From assembly GCF_030816725.1 (NCBI RefSeq), contig NZ_JAUSYG010000001.1, forward strand, positions 744,001-808,000: 64,000 nucleotides of DNA, in the 5' to 3' direction. The notes below the pieces were generated by a model. The model searched no databases. It worked only from the letters and a program-made list of their open reading frames with translations, and had not been told where the DNA came from. How positions within the stretch are numbered: position 1 is the stretch's first letter; the number at the start of each line of letters is the position of its first letter. This stretch comes from Pseudarthrobacter defluvii (GTDB lineage Bacteria; Actinomycetota; Actinomycetes; Actinomycetales; Micrococcaceae). Made by a program: the position numbers and the translations under genes. Below, one piece after another: positions 54,261 through 63,433 of the stretch.

Positions 54261-54273
54261 ATGTACCGTACAT
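54261..54273. promoter_or_regulatory. FadR-type operator
   Basis: ATGTACCGTACAT, a 13-bp palindrome around a C centre, with the TxGTxxxxACxA arrangement of GntR/FadR operators. It lies in the divergent region between the importer operon and the GntR-type regulator gene, the natural place for the regulator to act on both. Confidence 0.65.
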
Positions 54274-54388
54274 CATGCACGATTTCCTGCAAACACCTTT
54301 CCGGGCTGATGGGTCTGTAACAAGGTGCCGGTGGCTCCGGTGCCTGATGGCGCCTCCGACTGACCAAAAATTCACATAGGATTCCGAA

Positions 54389-55090
54389 ATGAACGCCGCT
54401 TCGCCTGAAGAAGAAGTCCTGATCCCCGGCCGGCCTATGCTGGTGGACCAGGTGTTCGAGGCCATCCTGTCCCTGTTGCTGGACGACAAGATCTCCACCG
54501 GGTCGCCGCTGAGCATCGACGGACTGGCCAAGCGCTTCAAGGTCTCGTCAACTCCTGTCAGGGAAGCACTGGCGCGGCTGGAGACTACAGGCATGGTGCG
54601 GCGGGAAGCGCTGCGGGGGTACAAAGTGGCACCCGAGCCGACCGCCAGCGACATTGCAGCGCTGCTCACCTCCCGGCAGATCCTCGAGCCCGCGTGCACC
54701 ACCATCGCGTGCACCAATTCAACGGAGGAGTTGGTGGCGGATCTGGAAAGGTTCCACCGCGACCTTGAGACTTCGCGCCACGGCGGGGACACCTTCGCCG
54801 GGTACCGGGCCTACTGGCAGGCGGATGAGAATTTCCACCGGCGCATCGTCGAAGCCACCGATAATGAGTTCCTGCTCAGGGCCTACCGCTCCATCGAAGG
54901 GCACATCCAACGGTTCCGGCTGATGGTGCACAAAGACATGAGCGGCGACCATACCGTCCAGGAGCACCAGGCCATCATCGACGCCTTCAAGGGGGGCGAC
55001 TGCGCCGCGGCGACGGCCGCCATGAACAACCACATTGAGGGGATCCGGTCCCGCTCGCTGAGCCTTTCCAAGTTTGGGCAGCAGGGCTGA
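54389..55090 (+). CDS. GntR family regulator (FadR/FCD subfamily)
   Basis: A 233-aa protein. The N-terminal winged helix has LAKRFKVSSTPVREALARLETTGMV; the C-terminal FCD ligand-binding domain includes ILEPACTTIACTN, ADENFHRRIVEATDNEFLLRAY and the metal-ligand histidines DHTVQEHQAIIDAF. Encoded divergently from the importer and LldD-like gene, it probably represses them until the imported acid or amino acid binds. ATG 54389 is preceded by AGGAT. Confidence 0.93.
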   Translation: MNAASPEEEVLIPGRPMLVDQVFEAILSLLLDDKISTGSPLSIDGLAKRFKVSSTPVREALARLETTGMVRREALRGYKVAPEPTASDIAALLTSRQILEPACTTIACTNSTEELVADLERFHRDLETSRHGGDTFAGYRAYWQADENFHRRIVEATDNEFLLRAYRSIEGHIQRFRLMVHKDMSGDHTVQEHQAIIDAFKGGDCAAATAAMNNHIEGIRSRSLSLSKFGQQG

Positions 55091-55155
55091 AGGCTCGATT
55101 ACATCCTGTAGGGGCGACGACTGAGTGCCCGCAGCGTCTTGTCGGTTGCGCCCGA

Positions 55156-55839
55156 TTACCGGCTGCGGTTCTGCCGCCGGTTCTTGAGCAGTTCCACGCC
55201 AACCGGGACGAACGAGACCAGGACGATCACCACGAAGATCAGGTCGATGTTGGCTCCGATCCACGCGTACCGGCCAAGCCAGAAACCCAGAAAGGTAACG
55301 CCGACTCCCCACAGCATGGCGCCCACCGCGTTGTAGGCAAGGAAAGCCCGGTAGCTCATCCTTCCCACGCCTGCAGTGACGGGCAGGAAGGTGCGGACGA
55401 TCGGGACAAACCTGGCCAGGACCACTGACCTGCGGCCGTACTTGAGGAAGAAGTTGTGGGCCTTGTCAGCGTATTCGCTGCGCAGGAACCGGGAACCGGG
55501 CCGTTTGAAGACGGCGGGCCCCGCCTTCCTGCCGAGAAGGTAGCCCGTCTGGTCCCCGCCGAACGCGGCCAGAAACGCTGCGCCCGCCAGGATTGCGATG
55601 TTGACCTGGATGATTCCCGTCGCGGTCAGCAGGCCCGCCGTGAACAACAGGGAGTCGCCGGGCAGGAAGAACCCCACCAGCAGCCCCGTCTCCGCGAAGA
55701 GGAATGCGCAGACGATCAAAACCAGCCACGGCGCAAGGGCGGGATCCCGGAGGAACTCGTTCGGATCCAGCCACGCCGGCAGCAGCCCCGTAACCGGACG
55801 AGCTGAAGAGGCGGATGCTGCCAGGGCGAGCGGGTGCAT
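55156..55839 (-). CDS. DedA family membrane protein
   Basis: A 227-aa protein with four to five membrane helices. Family motifs: FAETGLLVGFFLPGDSLLF, FLAAFGGDQTGYLLGRKAG, FLKYGRRSVVLARFVPIVRT and VTAGVGRMSYRAFLAYNAVGA. DedA proteins act in membrane lipid (undecaprenyl phosphate or phospholipid) translocation. The gene appears monocistronic; upstream 55840-56018 shows nothing clear. Confidence 0.94.
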   Translation of the reverse strand: MHPLALAASASSARPVTGLLPAWLDPNEFLRDPALAPWLVLIVCAFLFAETGLLVGFFLPGDSLLFTAGLLTATGIIQVNIAILAGAAFLAAFGGDQTGYLLGRKAGPAVFKRPGSRFLRSEYADKAHNFFLKYGRRSVVLARFVPIVRTFLPVTAGVGRMSYRAFLAYNAVGAMLWGVGVTFLGFWLGRYAWIGANIDLIFVVIVLVSFVPVGVELLKNRRQNRSR

Positions 55840-56018
55840 GCGCTCAAACTATCCCACCAACCTTGGCGAATGCTTGAAGGGAAGTCGGGTACGGCCGGCG
55901 GCCCCAAAGCGTCCTCCGATACGTCCCGGTGCTGCTTCGCCGGGCAGGTATCCCTGCCGGCGGATTCGGGTATCGCTTACTGGTCACAAGCCGCCGGGCC
56001 ACCGCATAGCCTGCATCC

Positions 56019-56171
56019 ATGCTGAACAACGTGCTTCGGAGTTTCCGCCCCAAGCCAAAATGCAGGTTTTGCGGTTTGGCGCTGCCTCAGACTCCCACTG
56101 CGACATTTTGCTCCCGTGACTGCTACGACAGGTACCACCTCCTGGACGATACGTCCGGCCAAGGGCAATAG
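56019..56171 (+). CDS. Small zinc-ribbon protein, 50 aa
   Basis: MLNNVLRSFRPKPKCRFCG...TFCSRDCYDRYHLLD: a CxxC pair and a CxxxC pair 14 residues apart, as in small zinc-binding peptides. The ribosome site is weak, but the cysteine spacing and clean stop favour a real gene. Function unknown. Confidence 0.5.
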   Translation: MLNNVLRSFRPKPKCRFCGLALPQTPTATFCSRDCYDRYHLLDDTSGQGQ

Positions 56172-56230
56172 CCGCTTAATAAAGCCGCTGTCTTGAGGGA
56201 ACGTTGAGGTTGGCTACCTAGTCTGTGGCC

Positions 56231-56374
56231 ATGGGTAAGTATGGGGGAAGCTACGATGTCCGCTACTCACGCAGGGAGCTTCGGCGGCGCAGGCTGCGGG
56301 TAGGCTCCTACGTCGGGCTAGCCCTACTGGCCGTGGCAACTGTTGCGGTGGTGCTGGTGGCCTTGGGGCGCTGA
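56231..56374 (+). CDS. Small membrane protein, 47 aa
   Basis: MGKYGGSYDVRYSRRELRRRR followed by one membrane helix (VGSYVGLALLAVATVAVVLV). The positive N-terminus predicts inside orientation. No family recognised; translation signal weak. Confidence 0.45.
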   Translation: MGKYGGSYDVRYSRRELRRRRLRVGSYVGLALLAVATVAVVLVALGR

Positions 56375-56446
56375 CACCCGGATCGGGTTGTGCCGCTCCG
56401 CTTGCCGGTCCTTACCTCTCTGCCGGCCGCCGATTATGCTCGGACC

Positions 56447-56803
56447 ATGGCGAGGCGTGATTCTCCCCTTAAGACCGTTTCCCGCGGTGCGGTGGGGATT
56501 TGGCAGCAGCGGACGTGGATGTGGATTGTTGCTGCGGGATTTGACGTGTACATCCTTGGTTTTGTCATCGGGCTGCAGCCGTCCGGTCCACTGTGCGGCA
56601 GCCCGTTGGTTCCGGACAGCCGCGCCGCGGAACTGTTCGACCTGCAGCACGCCGGCAGCAGCGCGGCGGCCACCTGCTACCGGGACATCGGGTCCGATTC
56701 CGTGCCGGTGTGGATCCTCATGGGCCTGGGAGTGGGCCTGGTCCTGACAGGAGTGGTGGCCCGCATAATACGGATCCGGCTTTTCGCCGGCTCCGCTGCC
56801 TGA
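56447..56803 (+). CDS. Hypothetical membrane protein, 118 aa
   Basis: Start chosen at ATG 56447 (MARRDSPLKTVSRG); an upstream ATG at 56390 would overlap less plausible sequence. Two membrane helices (about 23-40 and 88-108) enclose an extracytoplasmic loop with two cysteines (PLCGSPL, ATCYRD) that may form a disulfide. No family recognised. Confidence 0.6.
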   Translation: MARRDSPLKTVSRGAVGIWQQRTWMWIVAAGFDVYILGFVIGLQPSGPLCGSPLVPDSRAAELFDLQHAGSSAAATCYRDIGSDSVPVWILMGLGVGLVLTGVVARIIRIRLFAGSAA

Positions 56804-57143
56804 GAGCGGCGTGAGCAGCAGCAGCGCACCGGCCGCCCGGAGGCAACCGTACATGGTAGCCGGTGCCGCCGTTTGGGCCGGCATAAATGCCTCGATGGAT
56901 ATCCCAATGAAACGTGCAGGTAGGGGCCGGACCTAAACCTGGGGGAGCTAAACGCCGTGTTTGCAGGGATCCTTGCAGGTGGCGGATAACGGAGCGGTCA
57001 AACAGCCAAGGCTGCCGGTTGCATCTGGATCACAGTCGTTGTTTCGGCTTCGCGCCCCTGCAAGCGTGGAAGGTGAGGCCGCAAGGAGCCCCCACGCCCG
57101 CAGATTGTCGGGTGCGGCAGACGACTGGAAACGGAGGCCAAGT

Positions 57144-57572
57144 ATGGGCAACAACGCATCCCGCGAACTGGTGAAGCTGGGAGATACCGGCAAAACCGTT
57201 GCCGACATCACGGAGGACATCCGCGGATACACCGCCAGGGATGGGTCCGGTGCGGAACTGGGCAAAGTGGAGGAACTCCTGATTGACCCGGGAGAGGAAA
57301 AGGTCAGGTTCCTCATCATTGCCTCCGGAGGGTTCCTGGGCATGGGAAAGGACAAGGCTTTCCTGCCGGTGGACACAGTGAAAAGCATCAACCACAGCGA
57401 CCATGAGGTCCTCATCGACCAGGCCCGGGAACACATTGCGGGAGCCCCCGAATACGACCCCGACCTGGAAGAAGCCATCTCCTACTACGAGACCGTGTAC
57501 GGCTATTACGGCTTTTCGCCGTACTGGAGCCCCGGCTACACCTACCCCGCCTTGCCCTACCATCCCCGCTGA
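57144..57572 (+). CDS. PRC-barrel domain protein
   Basis: A 142-aa protein from ATG 57144 (GGAGG at 7 nt). The PRC-barrel core reads GYTARDGSGAELGKVEELLIDPGEEKVRFLIIASGGFLGMGKDKAFLPVDTV. The C-terminal tail is tyrosine/proline-rich (YYETVYGYYGFSPYWSPGY). PRC-barrel proteins often bind RNA or act as stress-related adaptors; no specific role is visible. Confidence 0.88.
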   Translation: MGNNASRELVKLGDTGKTVADITEDIRGYTARDGSGAELGKVEELLIDPGEEKVRFLIIASGGFLGMGKDKAFLPVDTVKSINHSDHEVLIDQAREHIAGAPEYDPDLEEAISYYETVYGYYGFSPYWSPGYTYPALPYHPR

Positions 57573-57791
57573 GGTCGTACCTCCTGTTGGCCGGCGACGG
57601 CGGGGGCCCAGTATTTGCGTCCGGCCGGGGCACGCAACGTATGCTGGCAAATAACATATGCACCACTGCATGTAAGCAAGGGGCTGCGGTGCTGGCAAGA
57701 AGTCCGCGCAGCCCTTTTGGAAGCATCGGGAAAAGGCGCGGCCGCGCGTACTTTTCCGTCTGCCGCAGCCGACGAGCGAAGGAACACGTGC

Positions 57792-59924
57792 ATGCACCGG
57801 AACAAGGCCCTGTTGCCCAAACTGCTGGCCTTCGTCACGGTCTGCGTCACCTGCGGAATCCTCGCGGCAGGTCTCTTTGTTCCCGCCACCGCCGTGGGGG
57901 CATCGGTTGCCGGGCAATCCATCAGCTTCTTCGACCAGCTCCCGGCATCGCTGGACGTGAACCCGCCGGCGCGGAATTCGAAGGTGCTGGCGAAGGACGG
58001 CTCCGTCATCGCCACGTTCTACTCGCAGAACAGGGTCCCGGTGGGCCTGGAGCAGATGTCGCCGTTCATGCGGGACGCCATCGTTGCCATTGAAGATGCA
58101 CGGTTTTATGAACACGGCGGCGTTGATCCCACCGGCATCCTCCGGGCGTTGGCCGTGACCGTCCAGGGCGGCCGGCAGGGCGCATCCACCATCACCCAGC
58201 AGTACGTCAACAACATCATCATCGAATCGCTGGTCACGGACGGCGACGCCGAGAAGGTGAGGACGGGGGCGTCGAAAACCCTCGGCGACAAGCTCCGCGA
58301 AATGAAACTCGCCATCGCCCTGGAGAAGAAGTACTCAAAGGACCAGATCCTGGCCGGCTACCTCAACATCGTCTATTTCGGCAACGGTGCCTACGGCGTC
58401 CAAACCGCGGCCAGGGAGTACTTCGGCGTCCCGGCCAAAGACCTGGACCTGCAGCAGTCGGCAGCGCTGGCAGCTGTGGTCAACCGCCCCGTCTACTACG
58501 ACCCCCTGACGCACCCCGACCACGTGGTGGCCCGCAGGAACGTGGTCCTGGACAAAATGCTCGAACAAGGGCTCATCACCGCCGCCCAGCATGGCCGGGC
58601 CGTGGCCTCACCCCTGGCCCTGGACGTCCACCAAACCGTCCAGGGCTGCGCCGCAGCGGCCTCGGCACCCTACTTCTGCGACTACATCAAGCGGCTGATC
58701 CTCAACGACCCCACCTTCGGCCCGGATGAAAATGCCCGCCAAAAGCTCCTGGACCAGGGCGGCCTGACCATCCGCACCACCCTGGACCCCGGCCTGCAGC
58801 GGGTGGCCCAAAAAGAGGTGGAGGCCGCGCTGCCGCCCACGGACCCGCTGCAGCGCGGCTCGGCCCTGGTGAGCGTGCAGCCGGGAACCGGGAAGGTGCT
58901 GGCCATGGCGCAGAACACCAACTACAACCCGGCGCCGGCACCGGGGAACTACATGGGCAACCTGTCACTGCCCGAGAAGGACGCCAACGGCAATCCCCTG
59001 AACGGTGCCGGTGGTTTCCAGATCGGGTCCACCATGAAGCCGTTCGTCTTCGCCGAATGGCTCAGGTCCGGCCGGTCCATGGCCACCGTCCTGGACGGGG
59101 CGGTGCGCGTCTACAAGGCCGGGTTCCCGTGGAAGAACAGCTGTGGCACCACGTCCGGCTCCTACGACCCCGCGCTCGGGCAAACCCCGCTGCCCAACGA
59201 TGACCCGCACCACTACTACCCGATGACGGTCCTGGAGGGACTTTACCGCTCCATTAACACCATCACGTTCCAGAGCGCGGCGCGCCTGGATTTCTGCAAG
59301 ATCCAGGAAATGGCGACGGCGGCCGGCGTCAAGAACGGCCACACGAACCAGCCGTACGACCTGTCCAGCATCGCCAGCCTCATCGGCACCCAGGACGTGG
59401 CACCGCTGGACATGGCCAACGCTTATGCAACATTTGCGGCAGGCGGTGTTCACTGCGATCCCATCGCGCTGGAATCGGTGACCGATGCCCAGGGCCACGA
59501 CTACCCGGTGCCGTCGGCCAACTGCTCACAAACCATCAGTCCCGAGGTGGCCGCCGGGGTGGCGTACGCCCTCAAACCCGTCCTGGTCAAAGGCTCCGGC
59601 TACAAAATTCCCGTCAACAAGGACCGCGACATCTTCGCCAAGACCGGGACCACGGACGGAAACACCCAGACCTGGACCGTAGGGGCCACCACGGGAATCG
59701 CCACCGCCTCCTGGTTCGGCAGCTACAAGGGCTTCGGCCCCGAGTGGGCCAACCAGGACATCACGATCAACGGGAAGTACTATCCCGGCGTCAACGGGTC
59801 AGACATCGCAGGCACGCAGTGGGGCCACCTTATGGACGCTGCCGCCGGCGAGTACCAGGGAACGTCCATTCCCTCACCGCCGGCGTCAATGCTGCGGGAG
59901 GGAACGGGAAACCGGAGGAAATAA
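57792..59924 (+). CDS. Class A penicillin-binding protein (transglycosylase/transpeptidase)
   Basis: About 710 aa from ATG 57792 (AAGGA upstream). A signal-anchor helix (LLAFVTVCVTCGILAAG) precedes the GT51 domain with EDARFYEHGGVDPTGI, GGRQGASTITQQYVNN and ILAGYLNIVYFGNGAYG. The transpeptidase domain has the active serine in GSTMKPF, SIN in YRSINTITF and KTG in FAKTGTTDGN. It polymerises and cross-links peptidoglycan outside the membrane. The C-terminus lacks a PASTA domain. The end is followed by the DUF4193 gene after 50 nt. Confidence 0.95.
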   Translation: MHRNKALLPKLLAFVTVCVTCGILAAGLFVPATAVGASVAGQSISFFDQLPASLDVNPPARNSKVLAKDGSVIATFYSQNRVPVGLEQMSPFMRDAIVAIEDARFYEHGGVDPTGILRALAVTVQGGRQGASTITQQYVNNIIIESLVTDGDAEKVRTGASKTLGDKLREMKLAIALEKKYSKDQILAGYLNIVYFGNGAYGVQTAAREYFGVPAKDLDLQQSAALAAVVNRPVYYDPLTHPDHVVARRNVVLDKMLEQGLITAAQHGRAVASPLALDVHQTVQGCAAAASAPYFCDYIKRLILNDPTFGPDENARQKLLDQGGLTIRTTLDPGLQRVAQKEVEAALPPTDPLQRGSALVSVQPGTGKVLAMAQNTNYNPAPAPGNYMGNLSLPEKDANGNPLNGAGGFQIGSTMKPFVFAEWLRSGRSMATVLDGAVRVYKAGFPWKNSCGTTSGSYDPALGQTPLPNDDPHHYYPMTVLEGLYRSINTITFQSAARLDFCKIQEMATAAGVKNGHTNQPYDLSSIASLIGTQDVAPLDMANAYATFAAGGVHCDPIALESVTDAQGHDYPVPSANCSQTISPEVAAGVAYALKPVLVKGSGYKIPVNKDRDIFAKTGTTDGNTQTWTVGATTGIATASWFGSYKGFGPEWANQDITINGKYYPGVNGSDIAGTQWGHLMDAAAGEYQGTSIPSPPASMLREGTGNRRK

Positions 59925-59974
59925 CCGCACTGGCGGGTCCGTTAGCAACGGGACGACAAGAGAAAGAGGATGTT

Positions 59975-60277
59975 ATGGCTGCTGATTACGATGAACTGCG
60001 CACCGAGGTCAAGGAAACACAGGAGCGTTCGCTGGAGGCACTCAAGAGTGCCAACGCCCCGGACGCACGGAGTGTGGTGCGGGAGCTGGATGCACCCGAT
60101 GACGCCGAAGAGGTGGGCATCCCCGGAGGCGAAATCGTGGCAGAGGAACTGACGGTACAGGTGGTGCCCGCCGCCGAGGACGAGTTCACGTGCTCCTCCT
60201 GCTTCCTGGTCCGCCACCGTTCCCAGATCGCCAGGGAAAAGGACGGCCAGCTTTACTGCAGCGACTGCGAGGCCTGA
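59975..60277 (+). CDS. DUF4193 domain protein
   Basis: A 100-aa protein starting MAADYDELRTEVKETQERS, with the C-terminal zinc-type site CSSCFLVRHRSQIA...YCSDCEA. DUF4193 proteins are small, actinobacterial and of unknown function, often in stress or SigE-linked settings. The start at ATG 59975 follows AAAGAGG. About 135 nt separates it from nuoA. Confidence 0.9.
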   Translation: MAADYDELRTEVKETQERSLEALKSANAPDARSVVRELDAPDDAEEVGIPGGEIVAEELTVQVVPAAEDEFTCSSCFLVRHRSQIAREKDGQLYCSDCEA

Positions 60278-60412
60278 GCCGCGCCGGCCGTAGCTGGTGA
60301 TCCTGGCAGACCGACGTTCCCGCAGGTCAAAGGGTGTTCCTGCAAGGTACGGTCATGATAGGAAGGATCTTGGGGCGTGTCCGGCTGCTGACCAACAACG
60401 GAAAGGGACGCC

Positions 60413-60763
60413 ATGCTGGCCTACCTGAACCTGGCACTCGCCTTCGCGCTGGCCGTTGCCGGAGTGGGCGGCCTCTACGCATTGCACCGGCTCACCGCCA
60501 CCGCCAACAATCCGCTCGTCAACAAGCCCTATACCGGCGGCTGGATTCCCGAGCAGCACGCGCTCTCGCGGTATCACGCCCGCTACTATCCCGCCACGCT
60601 GATCTTCCTGGCGTTCGATGTGGAGATGCTCTTCATGTACCCCTGGGCTGTGGTGGTGCAGCAGTTCGGCGCGTCCGCGGTCATAGAGATGTTTGTGTTT
60701 CTGGGCGTGCTGATGGCCGGTGTTGTATGGGCCTGGCGCGAAGGAGCGTTCAATTGGGCGTGA
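60413..60763 (+). CDS. nuoA: NADH-quinone oxidoreductase subunit A
   Basis: A 116-aa three-helix membrane subunit. It has KPYTGGWIPEQHALSRYHARYYP, then ATLIFLAFDVEMLFMYPWAV with the conserved acidic residues of NuoA. The ATG at 60413 follows GGAAAGGG. It heads a tightly packed operon whose order differs from the usual 14-gene nuo cluster: the following gene is a composite, and NuoC/E/F/G/I genes are absent here. Confidence 0.93.
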   Translation: MLAYLNLALAFALAVAGVGGLYALHRLTATANNPLVNKPYTGGWIPEQHALSRYHARYYPATLIFLAFDVEMLFMYPWAVVVQQFGASAVIEMFVFLGVLMAGVVWAWREGAFNWA

Positions 60764-61872
60764 GCAGCGTCCTTGCCAGGGCCGCGGTGACACGGTGCCA
60801 CGTGCTCCTCGTGGAGGGGATGGCCGGATCGCATGCCCGGATGGCCGCGGAAGAGGACATGGCCCGCAGGGGCTGGGTGGGTGCCTTGTCACCCGCGGAC
60901 GCGGACATCCTTTGTGTGTGCGGTGAAGTGCCGGACGGCGGGGCCGATGTTGTGGACCGCCTCTGGAACCAGATGCCGGGGCCCAGGAGCCGGACACACA
61001 TCTCCCGCCCCGGTGACGTCCAGGCCCTGCTGGACGCTGTGCCAAGACCTTGGCCGACGTGGATCACCAGCGGCAGGCGGAGCGGGACCGGACCAGCGAA
61101 CAGGAGCAGGACGACGGCGGGACGGACTCCCACGGCGACATGGACCACGAGGGCATGGACCACGGCGACATGGGCCACGAGGGCATGGACCACGAGGGCA
61201 TGGACCACGGCGGCATGGACATGCCGATGCCGGGCGGGATCCCACTGGCCGGCGAGGGCAAGGACCGGGACGGTCTTGACCTGGATGTGCTGAAGGTGCC
61301 GCTGGGCCCGTACCTTCCGCTCTGGCCGGCCGGACTTGTCCTGCACTGCGAACTGCAGGGGGACATTGTGTTTGCCGCGGAAGTGGACCATGCCTTCCAG
61401 CCGTCCGGTGGAGGAGGTGGCGCCGGGCCGCACGGCCGGGAACGCGCCGTCGTCATCCACCGCACGGATCTCGCGGCCCGGCTCCTGGCGCTCGCCGGCG
61501 CAGGCGGGGAAGCGGCAAGGATCAGGGCCGTCCGCGACGCCGCACGCGGCGGGACCGGGATGGAGGAATGCCTTCAGCGCCTTGATGCAGCGGGGTCCAG
61601 GCTGCGCCGGAACTGGCTGTTGCGGCGGACGCTTCGAGGGGTGGGGCGCATACCGCCTCAATCCGGAGGTGGACCGGCCGGAACGTATGCCTGGGACAGG
61701 CTGCTCCTTTATGGTCAATGCCCGGGCGGGTGCCTCCCCGGCAGGCGTCGACCCGGAGGACACACTGCCGGGGCTGGTGCGCGGACAGGAACTGTCCGTG
61801 GTCCGCCTCATCGTTGCCAGCCTTGACCTGTCGCCCGCACCCGTGCCGGCGATGGAAGGGGAAGCCACATGA
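60760..61872 (+). pseudogene. Composite NuoB-like/NuoD-like protein with metal-binding repeats, two compensating frameshifts
   Basis: GTG 60760 overlaps the nuoA stop. The first about 95 residues resemble NuoB without its cluster cysteines (SPADADILCVCGEVPDG, RLWNQMPGPRSRTHIS). After a frameshift at AA (61044-61045, one base missing) comes a region of D/G-H-x-G/D-M repeats (61131-61222), then PLGPYLPLWPAGLVLHCEL, which recalls the NuoD/hydrogenase large-subunit start. A second shift at GGGG (61638-61641, one base extra) returns to the first frame, ending PVPAMEGEAT. The two shifts cancel: 371 codons overall. The resemblance to NuoB and NuoD is by eye only. Confidence 0.65.
61131..61222 (+). 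repeat. DHxGM coding repeat (15-bp period)
   Basis: About six units of GAC/GGC-CAC-GAG/GGC-GGC/GAC-ATG encode (D/G)H(E/G)(G/D)M. The His/Met/Asp pattern resembles metal-binding (copper or zinc) tracts. The slippage-prone repeat itself is in frame. Confidence 0.8.
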
Positions 61873-62810
61873 GCGGCGGTGCGGTGCAGCAGCTGCCCTA
61901 CTGGGGTCCGGTCGCTGCCGTTGCCGCCCTGGCCGTGCTGGCGTTCTCCGCGGCGGTGGCCGACGGGGTCATGTCGGCACGGGCCGGGGGGATGCGGCGG
62001 GGCGGCTTTGCTCCGGTTGCCGAAGGGGCACGGCTGCTGCGCCAGCGCAGGCGCACCACCATTGCGGCGGACGCCGTGCTGCGCCAGGTGGGCGTAGCGG
62101 GGCTGGTGGTGGCCGCGGCCCTGAAGGTTGCCGTGCTGCCGGTGGGCGCATGGGTGGTGTCCGACCTTGAGGTGGGGCTGGTCTGGTTCAACGCCATGGA
62201 CGTGCTGGTCTGGGCCTTCGTATGGCTGGCCGGATGGGGCGCCAACAGCGTGTATCCGCTGGTGGGCGGGTACCGCTTCCTGGCCCTGGCGCTGGCATAC
62301 GAGCTGCCGCTGATGTTCGCGCTGACCGGCCCGGCAGTAGCGGCGGGCAGCCTGCGGATGGGGGACATCGTCGCTGCGCAGGAAGGCCTGTGGTTCGTGG
62401 TGTGGATGCCCGTCGCGTTCCTGGTGTTTGTTGCCGCCGTCCTGGCGTTTTCACTGCAGCGGCCCTTCACCGCCCCCATTTCCGCCGACCTCGGGGGCGG
62501 TGTCCTGGCCGAGCTCTCCGGCATGGACCGGCTCCTTCTGCTGGGCGGCAGGTACTCGCTGCTCGCCGCGGGGTCCGGCTTCGCCGTCGACCTTTTCCTG
62601 GGCGGTGGGTCCGGCCCGTGGTTCCCGGACTGGCTGTGGTTCCTGGCCAAGACCGTTGCCCTGCTCTGGCTGCTCGTGGCCCTGCGCCGGCGGATTCCGC
62701 AGCTGCGGCCGGAACAGCTGATGGCGCCGGCGTGGGTGGTGGGCCTTCCCCTGGTCCTGGTGCAGCTCCTCATTGTTTCAATCATCACCATCGCCGGAAG
62801 GGGCAGCTGA
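61869..62810 (+). CDS. nuoH: NADH-quinone oxidoreductase subunit H
   Basis: A 313-aa membrane protein with eight helices. Typical of NuoH/HycD-type subunits: GVMSARAGGMRRGGFAPVAEGARLL near the N-terminus and AELSGMDRLLLLGGRYSLL later, where complex I has its conserved glutamates near the quinone cavity. It overlaps the preceding gene (ATGA) and nuoJ (TGATG). Divergent from canonical NuoH, closer to hydrogenase-like membrane subunits. Confidence 0.85.
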   Translation: MSGGAVQQLPYWGPVAAVAALAVLAFSAAVADGVMSARAGGMRRGGFAPVAEGARLLRQRRRTTIAADAVLRQVGVAGLVVAAALKVAVLPVGAWVVSDLEVGLVWFNAMDVLVWAFVWLAGWGANSVYPLVGGYRFLALALAYELPLMFALTGPAVAAGSLRMGDIVAAQEGLWFVVWMPVAFLVFVAAVLAFSLQRPFTAPISADLGGGVLAELSGMDRLLLLGGRYSLLAAGSGFAVDLFLGGGSGPWFPDWLWFLAKTVALLWLLVALRRRIPQLRPEQLMAPAWVVGLPLVLVQLLIVSIITIAGRGS

Positions 62811-63433
62811 TGCTCGAAACGGTTCTGTTCGCTGCCCTTGCCGTGCTTGCGGTGGCTGCGGGAGTGGCGGTGTTCCGCACGGACTCCATGGCGCGGGCCA
62901 GCTATGCCCTGGCGGCGTCCTTTGTGGCGGTGGGCCTGATGCTGCTGCAGTTCCGGCTGGAGTACATCGGCGTGATCACCGTCCTGATGATGGTCATGGA
63001 AATGGCGATCATGGCCATCTTCATGATCATGTTCATGGGCATGAACCCCGCCCTGATGCCCATGGACATGGTCCACAGCAAGAAGGTGGCTGCCTCCGCC
63101 GCGGTGGGGTTGTTCCTGCTCCTGGCCACCGGGATCCTGCTCGCCGACTGGCCGGAGGGCCGGGCGCCCGCCACCGGGAACCTCACGGAATCGCTTGGCG
63201 GGGCCGTCATGGGCTCCAAAATGCTGGTGATGCTGGTGGTCAGTCCGGTGCTTTTCGCCACGCTGGTCTCGGCCCTGGTCCTGGCGAACCCCCGGGGCCG
63301 GTACGCCGCTTACCCGGCTGTGCCTGCTGAGGACGACGCGGACGACGGCGGCAACCAGCACGGTGCGCACGCGGACGACGACGGCAACCACCACGGCGGC
63401 CACGGAAACCACGGGGACGGTGGGCATCAATGA
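62810..63433 (+). CDS. nuoJ: NADH-quinone oxidoreductase subunit J with His-rich tail
   Basis: A 207-aa protein with five helices in the first 165 residues (RTDSMARASYALAASFVAVG, LEYIGVITVLMMVMEMAIMA). The C-terminal about 30 residues are rich in His/Asp/Gly (NQHGAHADDDGNHHGGHGNH), which is not part of the standard subunit and suggests metal binding. ATG start overlaps nuoH. Confidence 0.88.
   Translation: MLETVLFAALAVLAVAAGVAVFRTDSMARASYALAASFVAVGLMLLQFRLEYIGVITVLMMVMEMAIMAIFMIMFMGMNPALMPMDMVHSKKVAASAAVGLFLLLATGILLADWPEGRAPATGNLTESLGGAVMGSKMLVMLVVSPVLFATLVSALVLANPRGRYAAYPAVPAEDDADDGGNQHGAHADDDGNHHGGHGNHGDGGHQ

Noticed and set aside
61898..63430. 510-codon minus-strand frame over nuoH/nuoJ
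   Set aside because: Low-complexity composition antisense to well-recognised membrane subunits; no ribosome site.
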